Positions 54,164 through 63,002 of a DNA stretch of 64,000 nt are shown in pieces. The notes below the pieces were generated by a model that was not told the DNA's origin, made no database searches, and was given only the letters and a program-made list of their open reading frames with translations. The translations under genes and the position numbers were made by a program. This DNA comes from an uncultured Duncaniella sp. (GTDB taxonomy: Bacteria; Bacteroidota; Bacteroidia; Bacteroidales; Muribaculaceae): the NCBI RefSeq assembly GCF_910577345.1, contig NZ_CAJTMT010000013.1, positions 25,463-89,462 of the forward strand. The letters are read 5' to 3'. Position 1 is the stretch's first letter, and the number at the start of each line of letters is the position of its first letter.

Positions 54164-55095
54164 TGTCGAAGTTGAAGAAAGGGCCGGAATTCCGAGGTGC
54201 GGTTAAATACGTTCTCAATGACAAGAAAGATGCGGAAATCATCGCCGCCGATGGACTCATGCTTGACTCGATTGATAGCATTACCTACAGTTTCGAGGCA
54301 CAAGCCGAGATGAATCCGAGGTTGAGAAAGAATGTCGGGCACACTGTGCTGAGTTTCTCGCCCAATGATGCCCCACGCATGAGCAATGACTATATGCGGC
54401 AAATTGCGCTGGAGTATCTGGAGCGAATGGGTATCTGCTACACACAGTTTCTGATTGTGCGTCACCACGACCGGGAGCATCCGCATTGCCATATCGTTTT
54501 CAACCGCGTCAGCAATTCCGGCAAGACTATCACCGACAGCAACGAGCGATTCCGCAGTCAGCGGGTCTGTCGGGATATTACCGAGCGTGAAGGGCTTTAT
54601 ATGGCACCCGGAAAAGAGGAAGTCAAGCGCAACCGTTTACGTGAGCCTGACAAAACCCGGTATCGGATTTTCGACATTATCAAGGCCGAGTTGCCACGAC
54701 ACACTGATTTTAACAGCTTCATCGCGGCTGTTGAGAACCACGGCGTAGAATGTACCCTCATCAACAACGGAAGCACCAACAAGATGCAGGGAATACGCTT
54801 CAAGATGGGTAAATATGCGTTCAATGGCTCGAAGATTGACAAGTCGTGTAGCTACTCCAAACTGATTCGTGCTTTGGAGGCCAACAAGCCAAGAATAAAG
54901 CCTCTGCCAGAACGTCAGAAGCCGATGCTACAGCAATCTCACGCTCCACAACAGGAGTACAGAGATGAGTCGCAGGATTTCAGCCTCGGTCTAAACTTAT
55001 TTCAACTTCATTCAAGCGGCGATAATGTACCGATTACGGAAACAACATGGTTCAAGAGTCGCCGGCGTAAACCTAAAAAAGGAAGATCTGTATAA
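54160..55095 (+). CDS. mobA: MobP-type relaxase
   Basis: 311 residues, the relaxase/mobilization nuclease domain. The metal-binding triad is in HHDREHPHCHIVFNRVS (H-x-H with a preceding His-Asp), and motif I is near YVLNDKKD (no clear tyrosine block; Tyr at YVLND or an early Tyr could be the nucleophile). The C-terminal part (about 180-255) is the helical segment of Bacteroides relaxases. It nicks oriT and carries the strand into the recipient. Start ATGA overlaps mobC. Confidence 0.9.
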   Translation: MMSKLKKGPEFRGAVKYVLNDKKDAEIIAADGLMLDSIDSITYSFEAQAEMNPRLRKNVGHTVLSFSPNDAPRMSNDYMRQIALEYLERMGICYTQFLIVRHHDREHPHCHIVFNRVSNSGKTITDSNERFRSQRVCRDITEREGLYMAPGKEEVKRNRLREPDKTRYRIFDIIKAELPRHTDFNSFIAAVENHGVECTLINNGSTNKMQGIRFKMGKYAFNGSKIDKSCSYSKLIRALEANKPRIKPLPERQKPMLQQSHAPQQEYRDESQDFSLGLNLFQLHSSGDNVPITETTWFKSRRRKPKKGRSV

Positions 55096-55910
55096 TGAAC
55101 ACCTTCACAACATCTCAGGGAGAAGCCAGTAAGAATCCAGCGCTCCCGACCACTTCCTCAAACGCGACTGCAAGCCCCAAGAATATCGACATCAACACTG
55201 TCTATATGTTCTTCGAGGAGCTGTGCAACAAGTTTGAGAAAGGTCAAGCCAAACAGTCTGATGGCTCACAGGTTCAGACTAACGACTATAACGCCAAGTT
55301 CTTTGAGGACATTATTTCCAACTGCCTCAAAAAAGTTCAGTTCAAGGTTGTGGCACCGGAACCCGATTTGTCGGGCATTCCTAAGCCAAAGGACTACTCT
55401 CAAAACTTTACTGACCTCGGAACCAAAATTGAAAAGAAAGATTCCGAAACGGCAAAGGCTATGAGAACGTTGGGCACGACTATTACCAAATTAGAAGCGG
55501 CTGTCAAGTCTAACACTGCCGCCGTCAATGCTGGGCCCAAAGTACAGAAAGTTGAGAAAACCATCAAGTTTGACATCAACTCATGGAAATGTTTCGCTTG
55601 CGTGGTCACCAGCTTCATCATCAGCATTTTTCTCGGCGTATGGATTATAATCCAGAGTCATGACATGGATAAGTACACTGACACCGACCTTAAATATCGT
55701 CTTATCCAGATGAATGGCAGCGTATCAAGCGTCGGACTCGACAGCATCGAGGTCTGGTTTCAAGACCCAGACAGAGTGAGTAACATCCGCAAGATGGTCA
55801 CCGAGCATGAGCAACGTATGGAGCAACTCCGCCGCTCGACTCTTGAACGCGACCGCCTTAACAATGAGATTAACGAACTTAATTCTCAGAACACCCCCAA
55901 CAAAAAATGA
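55095..55910 (+). CDS. Membrane protein with coiled coil, downstream of the relaxase
   Basis: 271 residues. There is a Ser/Thr/Asn-rich start, helices at 35-105, and a coiled coil about 115-150. One membrane span sits at about 177-197 (CFACVVTSFIISIFLGVWII). The final part (about 200-271) ends in a coiled coil (EQRMEQLRRSTLERDRLNNE). This gene is a common neighbour of relaxases in Bacteroides mobilizable elements (MobB-like position). It could couple the relaxosome to a membrane pore; not shown here. One-base overlap with the relaxase stop. Confidence 0.72.
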   Translation: MNTFTTSQGEASKNPALPTTSSNATASPKNIDINTVYMFFEELCNKFEKGQAKQSDGSQVQTNDYNAKFFEDIISNCLKKVQFKVVAPEPDLSGIPKPKDYSQNFTDLGTKIEKKDSETAKAMRTLGTTITKLEAAVKSNTAAVNAGPKVQKVEKTIKFDINSWKCFACVVTSFIISIFLGVWIIIQSHDMDKYTDTDLKYRLIQMNGSVSSVGLDSIEVWFQDPDRVSNIRKMVTEHEQRMEQLRRSTLERDRLNNEINELNSQNTPNKK

Positions 55911-56314
55911 AAGAAATGAAAAACCTCCCCATCTCGGCAGATGCTCAAAAGAGCATCAAGGCCTTCTTCTATGACTTCTGCATGTACATGGAAGAGAACT
56001 ATTGTGCAACCCACGACCAACTGATGCTTGATTGGAACAGTGTCGGAGCAACAGCCCGATTCATCGGTAACGGCTGCAATATCCAATACCGTCTTTGGGA
56101 ACGCTCCAATGGCTACCTCGGCATACCCGACATGACGCTCATCGTCCATGTATTCTCTGTAGCCGACAGCATGGAGAATGTACTCGCCCTGTGCAAATGG
56201 ACAGGAGTGGCAGCCAAAGCCAACGGCTTCCGTCACATCGCCGACCCCGACCGTCAGCCCGAAGAGGCCGACAACCAAGTAACTGAATGTCAAATCGCAT
56301 GTTTAACCCTTTAA
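55907..56314 (+). CDS. Small element protein, WERS-PDMT family (unnamed)
   Basis: 135 residues. A soluble, Cys-containing protein with the motif LWERSNGYLGIPDMTLIV at about 63-80 and an end block CQIACLTL. The next gene is a paralogue with the same two blocks. I do not recognise the family or a catalytic motif. It overlaps the upstream membrane protein by four bases (ATGA). Confidence 0.72.
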   Translation: MKEMKNLPISADAQKSIKAFFYDFCMYMEENYCATHDQLMLDWNSVGATARFIGNGCNIQYRLWERSNGYLGIPDMTLIVHVFSVADSMENVLALCKWTGVAAKANGFRHIADPDRQPEEADNQVTECQIACLTL

Positions 56315-56328
56315 CCCCCACCATCTAT

Positions 56329-56760
56329 ATGACAAGCATCTCAACCCTTACCGAGCGTAGAATCGACGATTTCTACCTCGACCTCCGTGACTATGTAGCC
56401 CTTGTATTCGACGGTGACCCCGAAGAAGTATCTCTCAACTAGAACTGCGTAGGCGCAATCCTCAGCTACCGCGACGACACCCACAACATCTTCATCCGCT
56501 TGTGGGAACGCTCCGAAGGCCACCTCCACCTCCCCGACATGACAATGATTGTCGAGACCGTAGTCTTCGACCGCAAACTCGGCACACGCCCCAATCCCGA
56601 GCTCGCCGACCGCCTCTACAAAGAGATGAACGCCTTCTCCAAATGGCTCATCCTAACCGCCCGAATCTGCGGCTTCAAGTATGTTGCTGATCCCAACATG
56701 CCGCCCATCCCCGACGAAAACATCCCCGGCTGCCCCATCGCCTGCCTCCCCCTGAAATAG
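56329..56760 (+). pseudogene. Paralogue of the preceding gene, interrupted by an in-frame amber stop
   Basis: Reading from the ATG at 56329 gives 143 codons, but codon 38 is TAG (56440-56442). The sister gene has Trp (TGG) at the aligned site (D-W-N-S-V-G against N-stop-N-C-V-G), so one G-to-A change explains the stop. The downstream part keeps the family blocks LWERSEGHLHLPDMTMIV and CPIACLPL. It is a recent pseudogene, a strain-specific error, or a read-through case. A restart at the TTG at 56500 would give an 86-residue product. Confidence 0.8.
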
Positions 56761-56778
56761 TCCACACCAATCCCTCCC

Positions 56779-56815
56779 ACGCCACGCCGACGAGTCTTCC
56801 TCGCCGGGGTGGCGT
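56779..56815 (+). terminator. Terminator of the mobilization operon
   Basis: A GC-rich hairpin: 56779-56785 pairs with 56809-56815, and an inner GCCGACGAG-type stem pairs with CTCGCCGG. It is followed by TTTATATG and separates the mob operon from the restriction operon. Confidence 0.75.
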
Positions 56816-56838
56816 TTATATGTTTCTTAGCATATTCT

Positions 56839-56869
56839 TTTGCCACATCAAAATTTATCACTAAATTTG
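56839..56869 (+). promoter_or_regulatory. Promoter for the restriction operon
   Basis: TTTG at 56839-56842, a 19-base spacer and TAAATTTG at 56862-56869, an exact sigma-ABfr match. The predicted start is near 56877. Confidence 0.75.
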
Positions 56870-56882
56870 CATAATACGCAAA
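56866..56882 (+). promoter_or_regulatory. Candidate operator over the -7 box and transcript start
   Basis: TTTGC at 56866-56870 and GCAAA at 56878-56882 form a 5-bp inverted repeat with a 7-base centre. The left half sits in the -7 box. It is well placed for repression by the XRE protein encoded just downstream. Confidence 0.5.
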
Positions 56883-56903
56883 TGATATAACTAATCTCAG
56901 AAA

Positions 56904-57164
56904 ATGGGAAAAGACATAAATCGATTAAAAATAGTGCTCGCAGAGCAGAAAAAGACTAATAAATGGCTTGCACAGCAGCTTGGGAAAGACCCGGCAACTG
57001 TGTCGAAGTGGTGTACCAATACAGCACAACCGTCATTGGAAACTCTTTCTGAGATTGCGCAGTGTTTGAAAGTGGATGTTCGCACCCTCCTTCATTCCAA
57101 TTTTTTATTTGATATGGCTTCCGAGCCTTATGTCTCATACGGCAGAAAAGACGGCACATTATGA
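56904..57164 (+). CDS. XRE-family helix-turn-helix regulator of the restriction operon
   Basis: 86 residues. A Cro/C1-type HTH lies at about 6-62 (RLKIVLAEQKKTNKWLAQQLGKDPATVSKW, split by the usual turn, and LSEIAQCLKVD). It overlaps hsdR by four bases (ATGA), like control proteins of restriction systems. It probably binds the inverted repeat at 56866-56882. Confidence 0.9.
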   Translation: MGKDINRLKIVLAEQKKTNKWLAQQLGKDPATVSKWCTNTAQPSLETLSEIAQCLKVDVRTLLHSNFLFDMASEPYVSYGRKDGTL

Positions 57165-60100
57165 GCAAATTTAATGAAGCAACCCGCGTGCAGATGCCGG
57201 CAATGGTACATCTGACTCGTTTAGGATATACATATTTTGGGAAAATATCTGAGGAAGATGCAGGAACAGTCTATGACCCTTCTACCAATATTCTTATTGA
57301 GGTCTTCCAAAAGCAATTTAATAACCTGAATCCAAACTCTCCTGTTTCAGCTTCCCAAATACTTCAAGACATGCACAATGACTTGAAGAATGATGACCTT
57401 GGATATGCTTTCTATCAGAGACTAAAGGCGGTGTCTCCAGTCAAACTGATTGACTATGATACCCCATCCAACAACACATTTCATTTTACTGCCGAATTCA
57501 CCTGCAAGAATGGTCAAGATGAGTTCAGACCGGATATTACATTGTTTGTAAACGGTATGCCTTTGGTTTTCATTGAAGTGAAGAAACCAAATAACTCCGG
57601 CGGTATGGTCGCGGAAAGTAAGCGGATGAATCTACAGCGGTTCCCCAACAAGCGTTTCCGTTCCTTTATCAACATTACTCAGTTGATGATATTCTCTAAC
57701 AATATGGAGTATGACACAATGGGAGGGATTGTTCCGTTGCAAGGTGCATTCTATTGCACAGCTGCAAAAGAGTCTGCCCCATTCAACTGTTTCCGCGAGG
57801 AAAATCGCTCGAATGCTGATATAGCGCCATACAATCGGAATTACCCATATAAACCCATAAACAAGGACTTTGAGAAGAAAATTCTTAAAGACTTCAATTG
57901 CGAAGTTATTCATACAACTCCGGAATACAAGACTAATCTCGATACCAATACGCCAACCAACCGCATACTGACCTCAATGTGCTCTCCGGAACGTTTGCTG
58001 TTTATCCTCAGATACGGCATCGCATACGTAAAATCTGAGCGTGAGGTTGACGGAAAGATTGAGATTACCGACCAAAAACATATCATGCGCTATCAACAGA
58101 TGTTCGCGGCATTGGCAATCAGAGAACATCTTGAGAACGGGGCAAAGGCCGGCGTGGTATGGCATACACAAGGCAGCGGCAAAACAGCATTATCCTATCA
58201 TTTAGCCTATTTCCTTAACGACTATTTTGCCAAACAAAATAAAGTCGCCAAATTCTACTTTATTGTTGACCGTCTCGACCTTCTCGAACAAGCAACACAG
58301 GAATTTGAAGCTCGAGGCTTGGTAGTTACTACCGCCAATTCCAGAAAAGAATTGATGGATCAGTTCCGCAGCAACCAGTCTCAGCAGGGCGCAAGCGGCA
58401 AACAGGAAATAACGGTAGTGAACATCCAGCGTTTCGCAGAAGACAAGGAAAAAGTAAAACTTCCAGAGTATGCTACAAATCTTCAGAGAGTGTTCATTCT
58501 TGACGAGGCACACCGTGGCTATCGTCCCGGCGGTTGCTTCCTTGCCAATCTTTTCGATGCAGACCCCAATTCCATTAAGATTGCGCTGACCGGCACTCCT
58601 CTTCTTAAAGATGAAAAGGCCACCGCTACAGTCTTTAGTGACTATTTCCACACATATTACTATGACCGCTCGATAGCAGACGGCTATACTCTAAAAATTA
58701 TCCGTGAAGAGATTGAGACCTCCTACAAGGAGAAGCTCACTCAGATTATGGATAAGTTAGAGCAACTTGTTCTAAAAAAGGATGTTCAGAAGTCAACCAT
58801 CATCGAGCATGAGAACTATGTCAAGGAACTTATCCGCTATGTCATAACCGACCTCACACGATTCCGTCAGCAACATGGCGACAATACCCTCGGAGGTATG
58901 ATTATCTGCGAAACAAGCGGACAAGCCCGTAACTTGGCAATGTATTGGGATGAAGTGCAACGAGAAATGAACAAAGACGCCTCTTTCCCTACCAACATCA
59001 AGGCAAAACTTATTCTCCACGATACAGACGATAAGGAGACCCGCAAGCAAATAGTAAAGGACTTCAAGAAAAACATGACCGTAGATGTGCTGATTGTGTT
59101 CAATATGCTTCTGACAGGATTTGACGCTCCGCGTTTGAAGCGCCTTTACTTCGGCAGAAAACTGAAAGACCACAATCTTCTTCAAGCTCTGACTCGCGTC
59201 AACCGCCCATATAAGAATAATCGCTACGGCTACATCATAGACTTTGCAGACATCAAGCGCAACTTCGAAGAAACCAACGAGGCTTATCTTCAGGAATTGA
59301 ATCGTTTCAACGACCCAGAAGAAGACGGTAGCCGAGTAACCAACACATTCACACAAGTGCTCGAAAATCCGCAGGAAATACTTGACACGATGCGAGATAT
59401 TCACGACACCTTGTTTGAATATACCGTTGATAATGTTGAGGAATTCAGTTCGGAGGTTTCAACAATACAAGACAAGGAGGAACTGTTGAAGTTGAAAAAA
59501 GTGTTGGAGGCAGCCCGCGACTGCGGCAACCTTGTCCGCACTTTCGGCGATGATGAGTTGAAGGAGAAATTTTCAAAGGTGGAACTGACCAAACTTCCAG
59601 ATATGCTGAAAGAGGTACAGCATCACATCACCATTATCAATCAGAAAGAAGCCTTCAATGCAAATGAGCAGACCACCATTCTTGTAAACGAGGCAATGCA
59701 GGATATTGAGTTCACCTTCTCAAAGATTGGAGAAGAGGAGCTGAAACTTATTTCCGGTGGCCGCGAGCTGCAAGACAAATGGCGCGATACTATCCGAGCC
59801 TTTATGGACAATATTGACCAAGACGATCCGGAATTCATCACCCTTAGAGAAGCCTTCACCCAGCGGTTCAAGGAGCACGGCTTTGTTATTGATTCCATTG
59901 CCAAGTTCAATGAAGAAACAGCCGCTCTCGATTCGATTATTGTCAGATTGAAAGCTATTCAAACGGCCAACAAAGCACTTCTAAAGAAGTATAATGGAGA
60001 TGCCAAGTTCGCCCGTGTTCACAAAAGAATCCGGGAGGTGAATCATGATCGCAAAGAGAAATCCGCAAAACCTATTTTCACTTTCAGTGATTATGAAATC

Positions 60101-60334
60101 AGTATAATTCTCAACATGATAAAATCGGAGGTTGACCAACGGGTATATGACAAGAATGACATCTTGAAAAAGGATGCCTACTTCGAGCAGACAGTCCTAT
60201 CCATTGTCGCTAATATGCTGTATCATTTCCCTCAGATTAGCGATACCGCCACAATCGAGGATTACGATTTTGTCAAAAACGGCATTGCCCGTCAGTACCT
60301 CAACCAGTATAACGCCACATACGCAGCCTGCTAA
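57161..60334 (+). CDS. hsdR: Type I restriction enzyme, R subunit
   Basis: 1057 residues. The N-terminal nuclease has the PD-(D/E)xK residues Asp125, Glu139 and Lys141 (in RPDITLF and FIEVKKPN). The motor domains have GSGKT (338-342) and DEAH (448-451), then LTGTPLL and the later helicase motifs (NMLLTGFDAPRL, ALTRVNRPYK). It cleaves DNA at a distance after ATP-driven translocation. Full length for the family. One-base overlap with hsdM. Confidence 0.97.
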   Translation: MSKFNEATRVQMPAMVHLTRLGYTYFGKISEEDAGTVYDPSTNILIEVFQKQFNNLNPNSPVSASQILQDMHNDLKNDDLGYAFYQRLKAVSPVKLIDYDTPSNNTFHFTAEFTCKNGQDEFRPDITLFVNGMPLVFIEVKKPNNSGGMVAESKRMNLQRFPNKRFRSFINITQLMIFSNNMEYDTMGGIVPLQGAFYCTAAKESAPFNCFREENRSNADIAPYNRNYPYKPINKDFEKKILKDFNCEVIHTTPEYKTNLDTNTPTNRILTSMCSPERLLFILRYGIAYVKSEREVDGKIEITDQKHIMRYQQMFAALAIREHLENGAKAGVVWHTQGSGKTALSYHLAYFLNDYFAKQNKVAKFYFIVDRLDLLEQATQEFEARGLVVTTANSRKELMDQFRSNQSQQGASGKQEITVVNIQRFAEDKEKVKLPEYATNLQRVFILDEAHRGYRPGGCFLANLFDADPNSIKIALTGTPLLKDEKATATVFSDYFHTYYYDRSIADGYTLKIIREEIETSYKEKLTQIMDKLEQLVLKKDVQKSTIIEHENYVKELIRYVITDLTRFRQQHGDNTLGGMIICETSGQARNLAMYWDEVQREMNKDASFPTNIKAKLILHDTDDKETRKQIVKDFKKNMTVDVLIVFNMLLTGFDAPRLKRLYFGRKLKDHNLLQALTRVNRPYKNNRYGYIIDFADIKRNFEETNEAYLQELNRFNDPEEDGSRVTNTFTQVLENPQEILDTMRDIHDTLFEYTVDNVEEFSSEVSTIQDKEELLKLKKVLEAARDCGNLVRTFGDDELKEKFSKVELTKLPDMLKEVQHHITIINQKEAFNANEQTTILVNEAMQDIEFTFSKIGEEELKLISGGRELQDKWRDTIRAFMDNIDQDDPEFITLREAFTQRFKEHGFVIDSIAKFNEETAALDSIIVRLKAIQTANKALLKKYNGDAKFARVHKRIREVNHDRKEKSAKPIFTFSDYEISIILNMIKSEVDQRVYDKNDILKKDAYFEQTVLSIVANMLYHFPQISDTATIEDYDFVKNGIARQYLNQYNATYAAC

Positions 60335-61977
60335 TGAACATCAAAGAAAAAACCATACGTCTTATCGATGACCTCAAAGCCACATGTCAATCCTACGGGC
60401 TCGGCAACGATGGCAACGAATACAAGATTATCACTCAGATATTCATGTATAAGTTTCTCAACGATAAATTCGGGCATGAATTGAAAATTGCCAAGAGTCC
60501 CTTTGCAAAGAAAATTCAGGACTCCGAGCGATGGGAACTTGCATATTCCGAAATGGCAGAGACAGAGCGGCAGCTTCTTCTTGTCTCATTGCCGCCTGAA
60601 ACACTGAAACTGCGTCCGGAGCATCTTATGTATAGCCTTTGGAATCGTCAGAGCCGAGGAGAATTTGACGAGATATTCGATGCGACCATGACAGATATTG
60701 CAGAACAGAACATCGACATATTCTCTACTCAAACTACACAGAATACAAAGATACCCCTCTTTGAACGCCTCACGCCATACGTCACCGACATCGACCAACG
60801 CCCAGCTTTCGCACGTGCATTGGTTGATAAACTTGTCAACTTCTCATTCGAAGATGCATTCTCCGATGAAAAAGGTTATGACTTCTTCGCAACTATTTTT
60901 GAATATCTAATCAAGGATTACAATACAGCAGGAGGTGGCAAATATGCTGAATACTACACCCCCCATGCCATCGCAACCATCATGGCCCGGCTTCTTGTGA
61001 ATGACGATGACGACCTCCACAATATCGAGGCATACGACCCTTCAGCCGGTACAGGCACACTGCTAATGGCGTTGGCTCATAGGGTTGGCAACAGCAAATG
61101 CACAATCTTCGCTCAGGATATTTCCCAACGAAGCAACAAGATGTTGAAACTCAATCTGCTTCTCAACGGATTGGTTTCATCACTTGACCATGCCATTCAA
61201 GGAGACACTCTTGTCTCCCCATATCATAAGAATGATGAAGGAAGTGCAATTCGCCAGTTTGACTATGTGGTTTCCAATCCTCCATTCAAGATGGATTTCT
61301 CGGATACACGCGAAAAGATTGCAGCCCAACCTGCACGATTCTGGGCAGGTGTACCAAATATTCCGGCAAAGAAAAAGGAGAGCATGGCAATATACACCTG
61401 CTTCATCCAGCATGTTATAAATTCCCTGAAAAAGACAGGCAAAGGAGCTATCGTCATTCCAACAGGATTCATTACCGCCAAGTCAGGTATTGAGAATAAA
61501 ATCCTAAAACACATTGTTGACAACAAGATTGTCTATGGTGTAGTTTCAATGCCTTCAAACGTTTTTGCCAATACAGGTACTAACGTGTCAGTCCTTTTCT
61601 TCGACAATTCACGTGCCACTGAGAAGGTTATTCTTGTTGATGCCTCAAAACTTGGAGAAGAATACAAGGAGGGCAACAATCAGAAAAAGCGTCTTCGCCC
61701 GGAAGAAATCGACAAGATTGTAGATACTTTCCGCGATAAGAAAGCCGAGGATGGTTTCTCCGTAGCAGTCACATACGATGAAATAAAGGAGAAAGGTTAT
61801 TCCCTCTCTGCCGGTCAATATTTCGACATCAAGATTGAGTATGTTGACATAACAGCAGAGGAGTTTGAACAGCGCATGAATGGTTATCGTTCAAAACTTA
61901 CGGAACTGTTCAATGAGAGCCATCGCCTTGAATCAGAAATCCTCAAACAGCTCGATACCCTCAAATTCAACTCCTGA
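60334..61977 (+). CDS. hsdM: Type I restriction enzyme, M subunit
   Basis: 547 residues. N-terminal helical domain (about 1-160), then the N6-adenine methyltransferase with SAM motif DPSAGTGTLLMA (235-246) and catalytic NPPF (315-318). It methylates adenine in the target site when complexed with HsdS. It shares a base with the hsdR stop (TAATGA), so the subunits are made together. Confidence 0.97.
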   Translation: MNIKEKTIRLIDDLKATCQSYGLGNDGNEYKIITQIFMYKFLNDKFGHELKIAKSPFAKKIQDSERWELAYSEMAETERQLLLVSLPPETLKLRPEHLMYSLWNRQSRGEFDEIFDATMTDIAEQNIDIFSTQTTQNTKIPLFERLTPYVTDIDQRPAFARALVDKLVNFSFEDAFSDEKGYDFFATIFEYLIKDYNTAGGGKYAEYYTPHAIATIMARLLVNDDDDLHNIEAYDPSAGTGTLLMALAHRVGNSKCTIFAQDISQRSNKMLKLNLLLNGLVSSLDHAIQGDTLVSPYHKNDEGSAIRQFDYVVSNPPFKMDFSDTREKIAAQPARFWAGVPNIPAKKKESMAIYTCFIQHVINSLKKTGKGAIVIPTGFITAKSGIENKILKHIVDNKIVYGVVSMPSNVFANTGTNVSVLFFDNSRATEKVILVDASKLGEEYKEGNNQKKRLRPEEIDKIVDTFRDKKAEDGFSVAVTYDEIKEKGYSLSAGQYFDIKIEYVDITAEEFEQRMNGYRSKLTELFNESHRLESEILKQLDTLKFNS

Positions 61978-61982
61978 TATCA

Positions 61983-62984
61983 ATGGCAAAAGAAATACAG
62001 TTTATATTATATAATTTGCCTGATAGCTCGGGGACTGTTCAGGCCTATGTGGAAAATGAGACTTTATGGCTGACTCAAAAGGCCATGTCTCAATTATTTG
62101 ATGTGTCTGTTCCTGCAATAAATCAACACCTCAAAAACATCTACGGGACCAATGAACTGACCCCTGAGGCAACTATTAAGAAAAACTTAATAGTTCAGCA
62201 AGAAGGAAACCGTCAGGTAAAACGAGAACAAACTTTTTATTCTCTTGATGCTATTATTAGCGTCGGATATCGTGTGAATAGTCAGAGGGCCACTCTTTTC
62301 CGTCAGTGGGCTACTCGTGTCTTGAATGAGTATATCCGCAAAGGTTTTGTTCTCGATGATGACCGCTTAAAGCAGGGAAACGCCGTGTTTGGTCAAGATT
62401 ATTTCCGGGAACTTCTTGAGAGAGTTCGCTCAATCCGAGCCAGCGAACGGCGAATTTGGCAACAGATAACCGACATTTATGCCGAATGCAGCATCGATTA
62501 CGACCGTCTTGCCCCAACAACAAAAGAGTTTTATGCAATGGTACAAAATCGGTTTCATTATGCGATTACCGGACATACGGCAGCCGAAATCATCCATGCC
62601 GGAGCAGACCATACAAAACCACACATGGGTCTGACCACTTGGAAATATGCCCCCGATGGCCGCATCCTTAAATCAGATGTCAGCATTGCTAAAAATTATC
62701 TTTCGGAAAAAGAGATACGATCGCTTGAACGCACCGTAACATCTTACTTCGATTACATCGAGAGTCAAATTGAGCGAGGTAATGTATTCAATATGGAACA
62801 ATTTGCCGCAAGTGTCAATAAATTTTTGACCTTCAACGACTACAAGATACTTCCTAATCGCGGAAATATCTCGGCGGCACAAGCTAAGGCAAAAGCAGAA
62901 GCTGAATACGACCTTTTCAATCCGACACAACAAATTGACTCCGATTTCGATAAAGAAATCAGAGGTATGTTAGATAAAGATTAG
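61983..62984 (+). CDS. RhuM-family protein within the type I operon
   Basis: 333 residues. The start is the RhuM/virulence-protein fold (ETLWLTQKAMSQLFDVSVPAINQHLKNIY, read in two parts), followed by YSLDAIISVGYRVNSQRATLFRQWATRVL and a helical C-terminal region (about 180-300) ending in FNPTQQIDSDFDKEI. RhuM proteins often sit between hsdM and hsdS in restriction operons. Their role is not settled; a DNA-binding or accessory function is plausible. Gap of five bases after hsdM. Confidence 0.85.
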   Translation: MAKEIQFILYNLPDSSGTVQAYVENETLWLTQKAMSQLFDVSVPAINQHLKNIYGTNELTPEATIKKNLIVQQEGNRQVKREQTFYSLDAIISVGYRVNSQRATLFRQWATRVLNEYIRKGFVLDDDRLKQGNAVFGQDYFRELLERVRSIRASERRIWQQITDIYAECSIDYDRLAPTTKEFYAMVQNRFHYAITGHTAAEIIHAGADHTKPHMGLTTWKYAPDGRILKSDVSIAKNYLSEKEIRSLERTVTSYFDYIESQIERGNVFNMEQFAASVNKFLTFNDYKILPNRGNISAAQAKAKAEAEYDLFNPTQQIDSDFDKEIRGMLDKD

Positions 62985-63002
62985 TCATCATAAAACAAAA
63001 CG

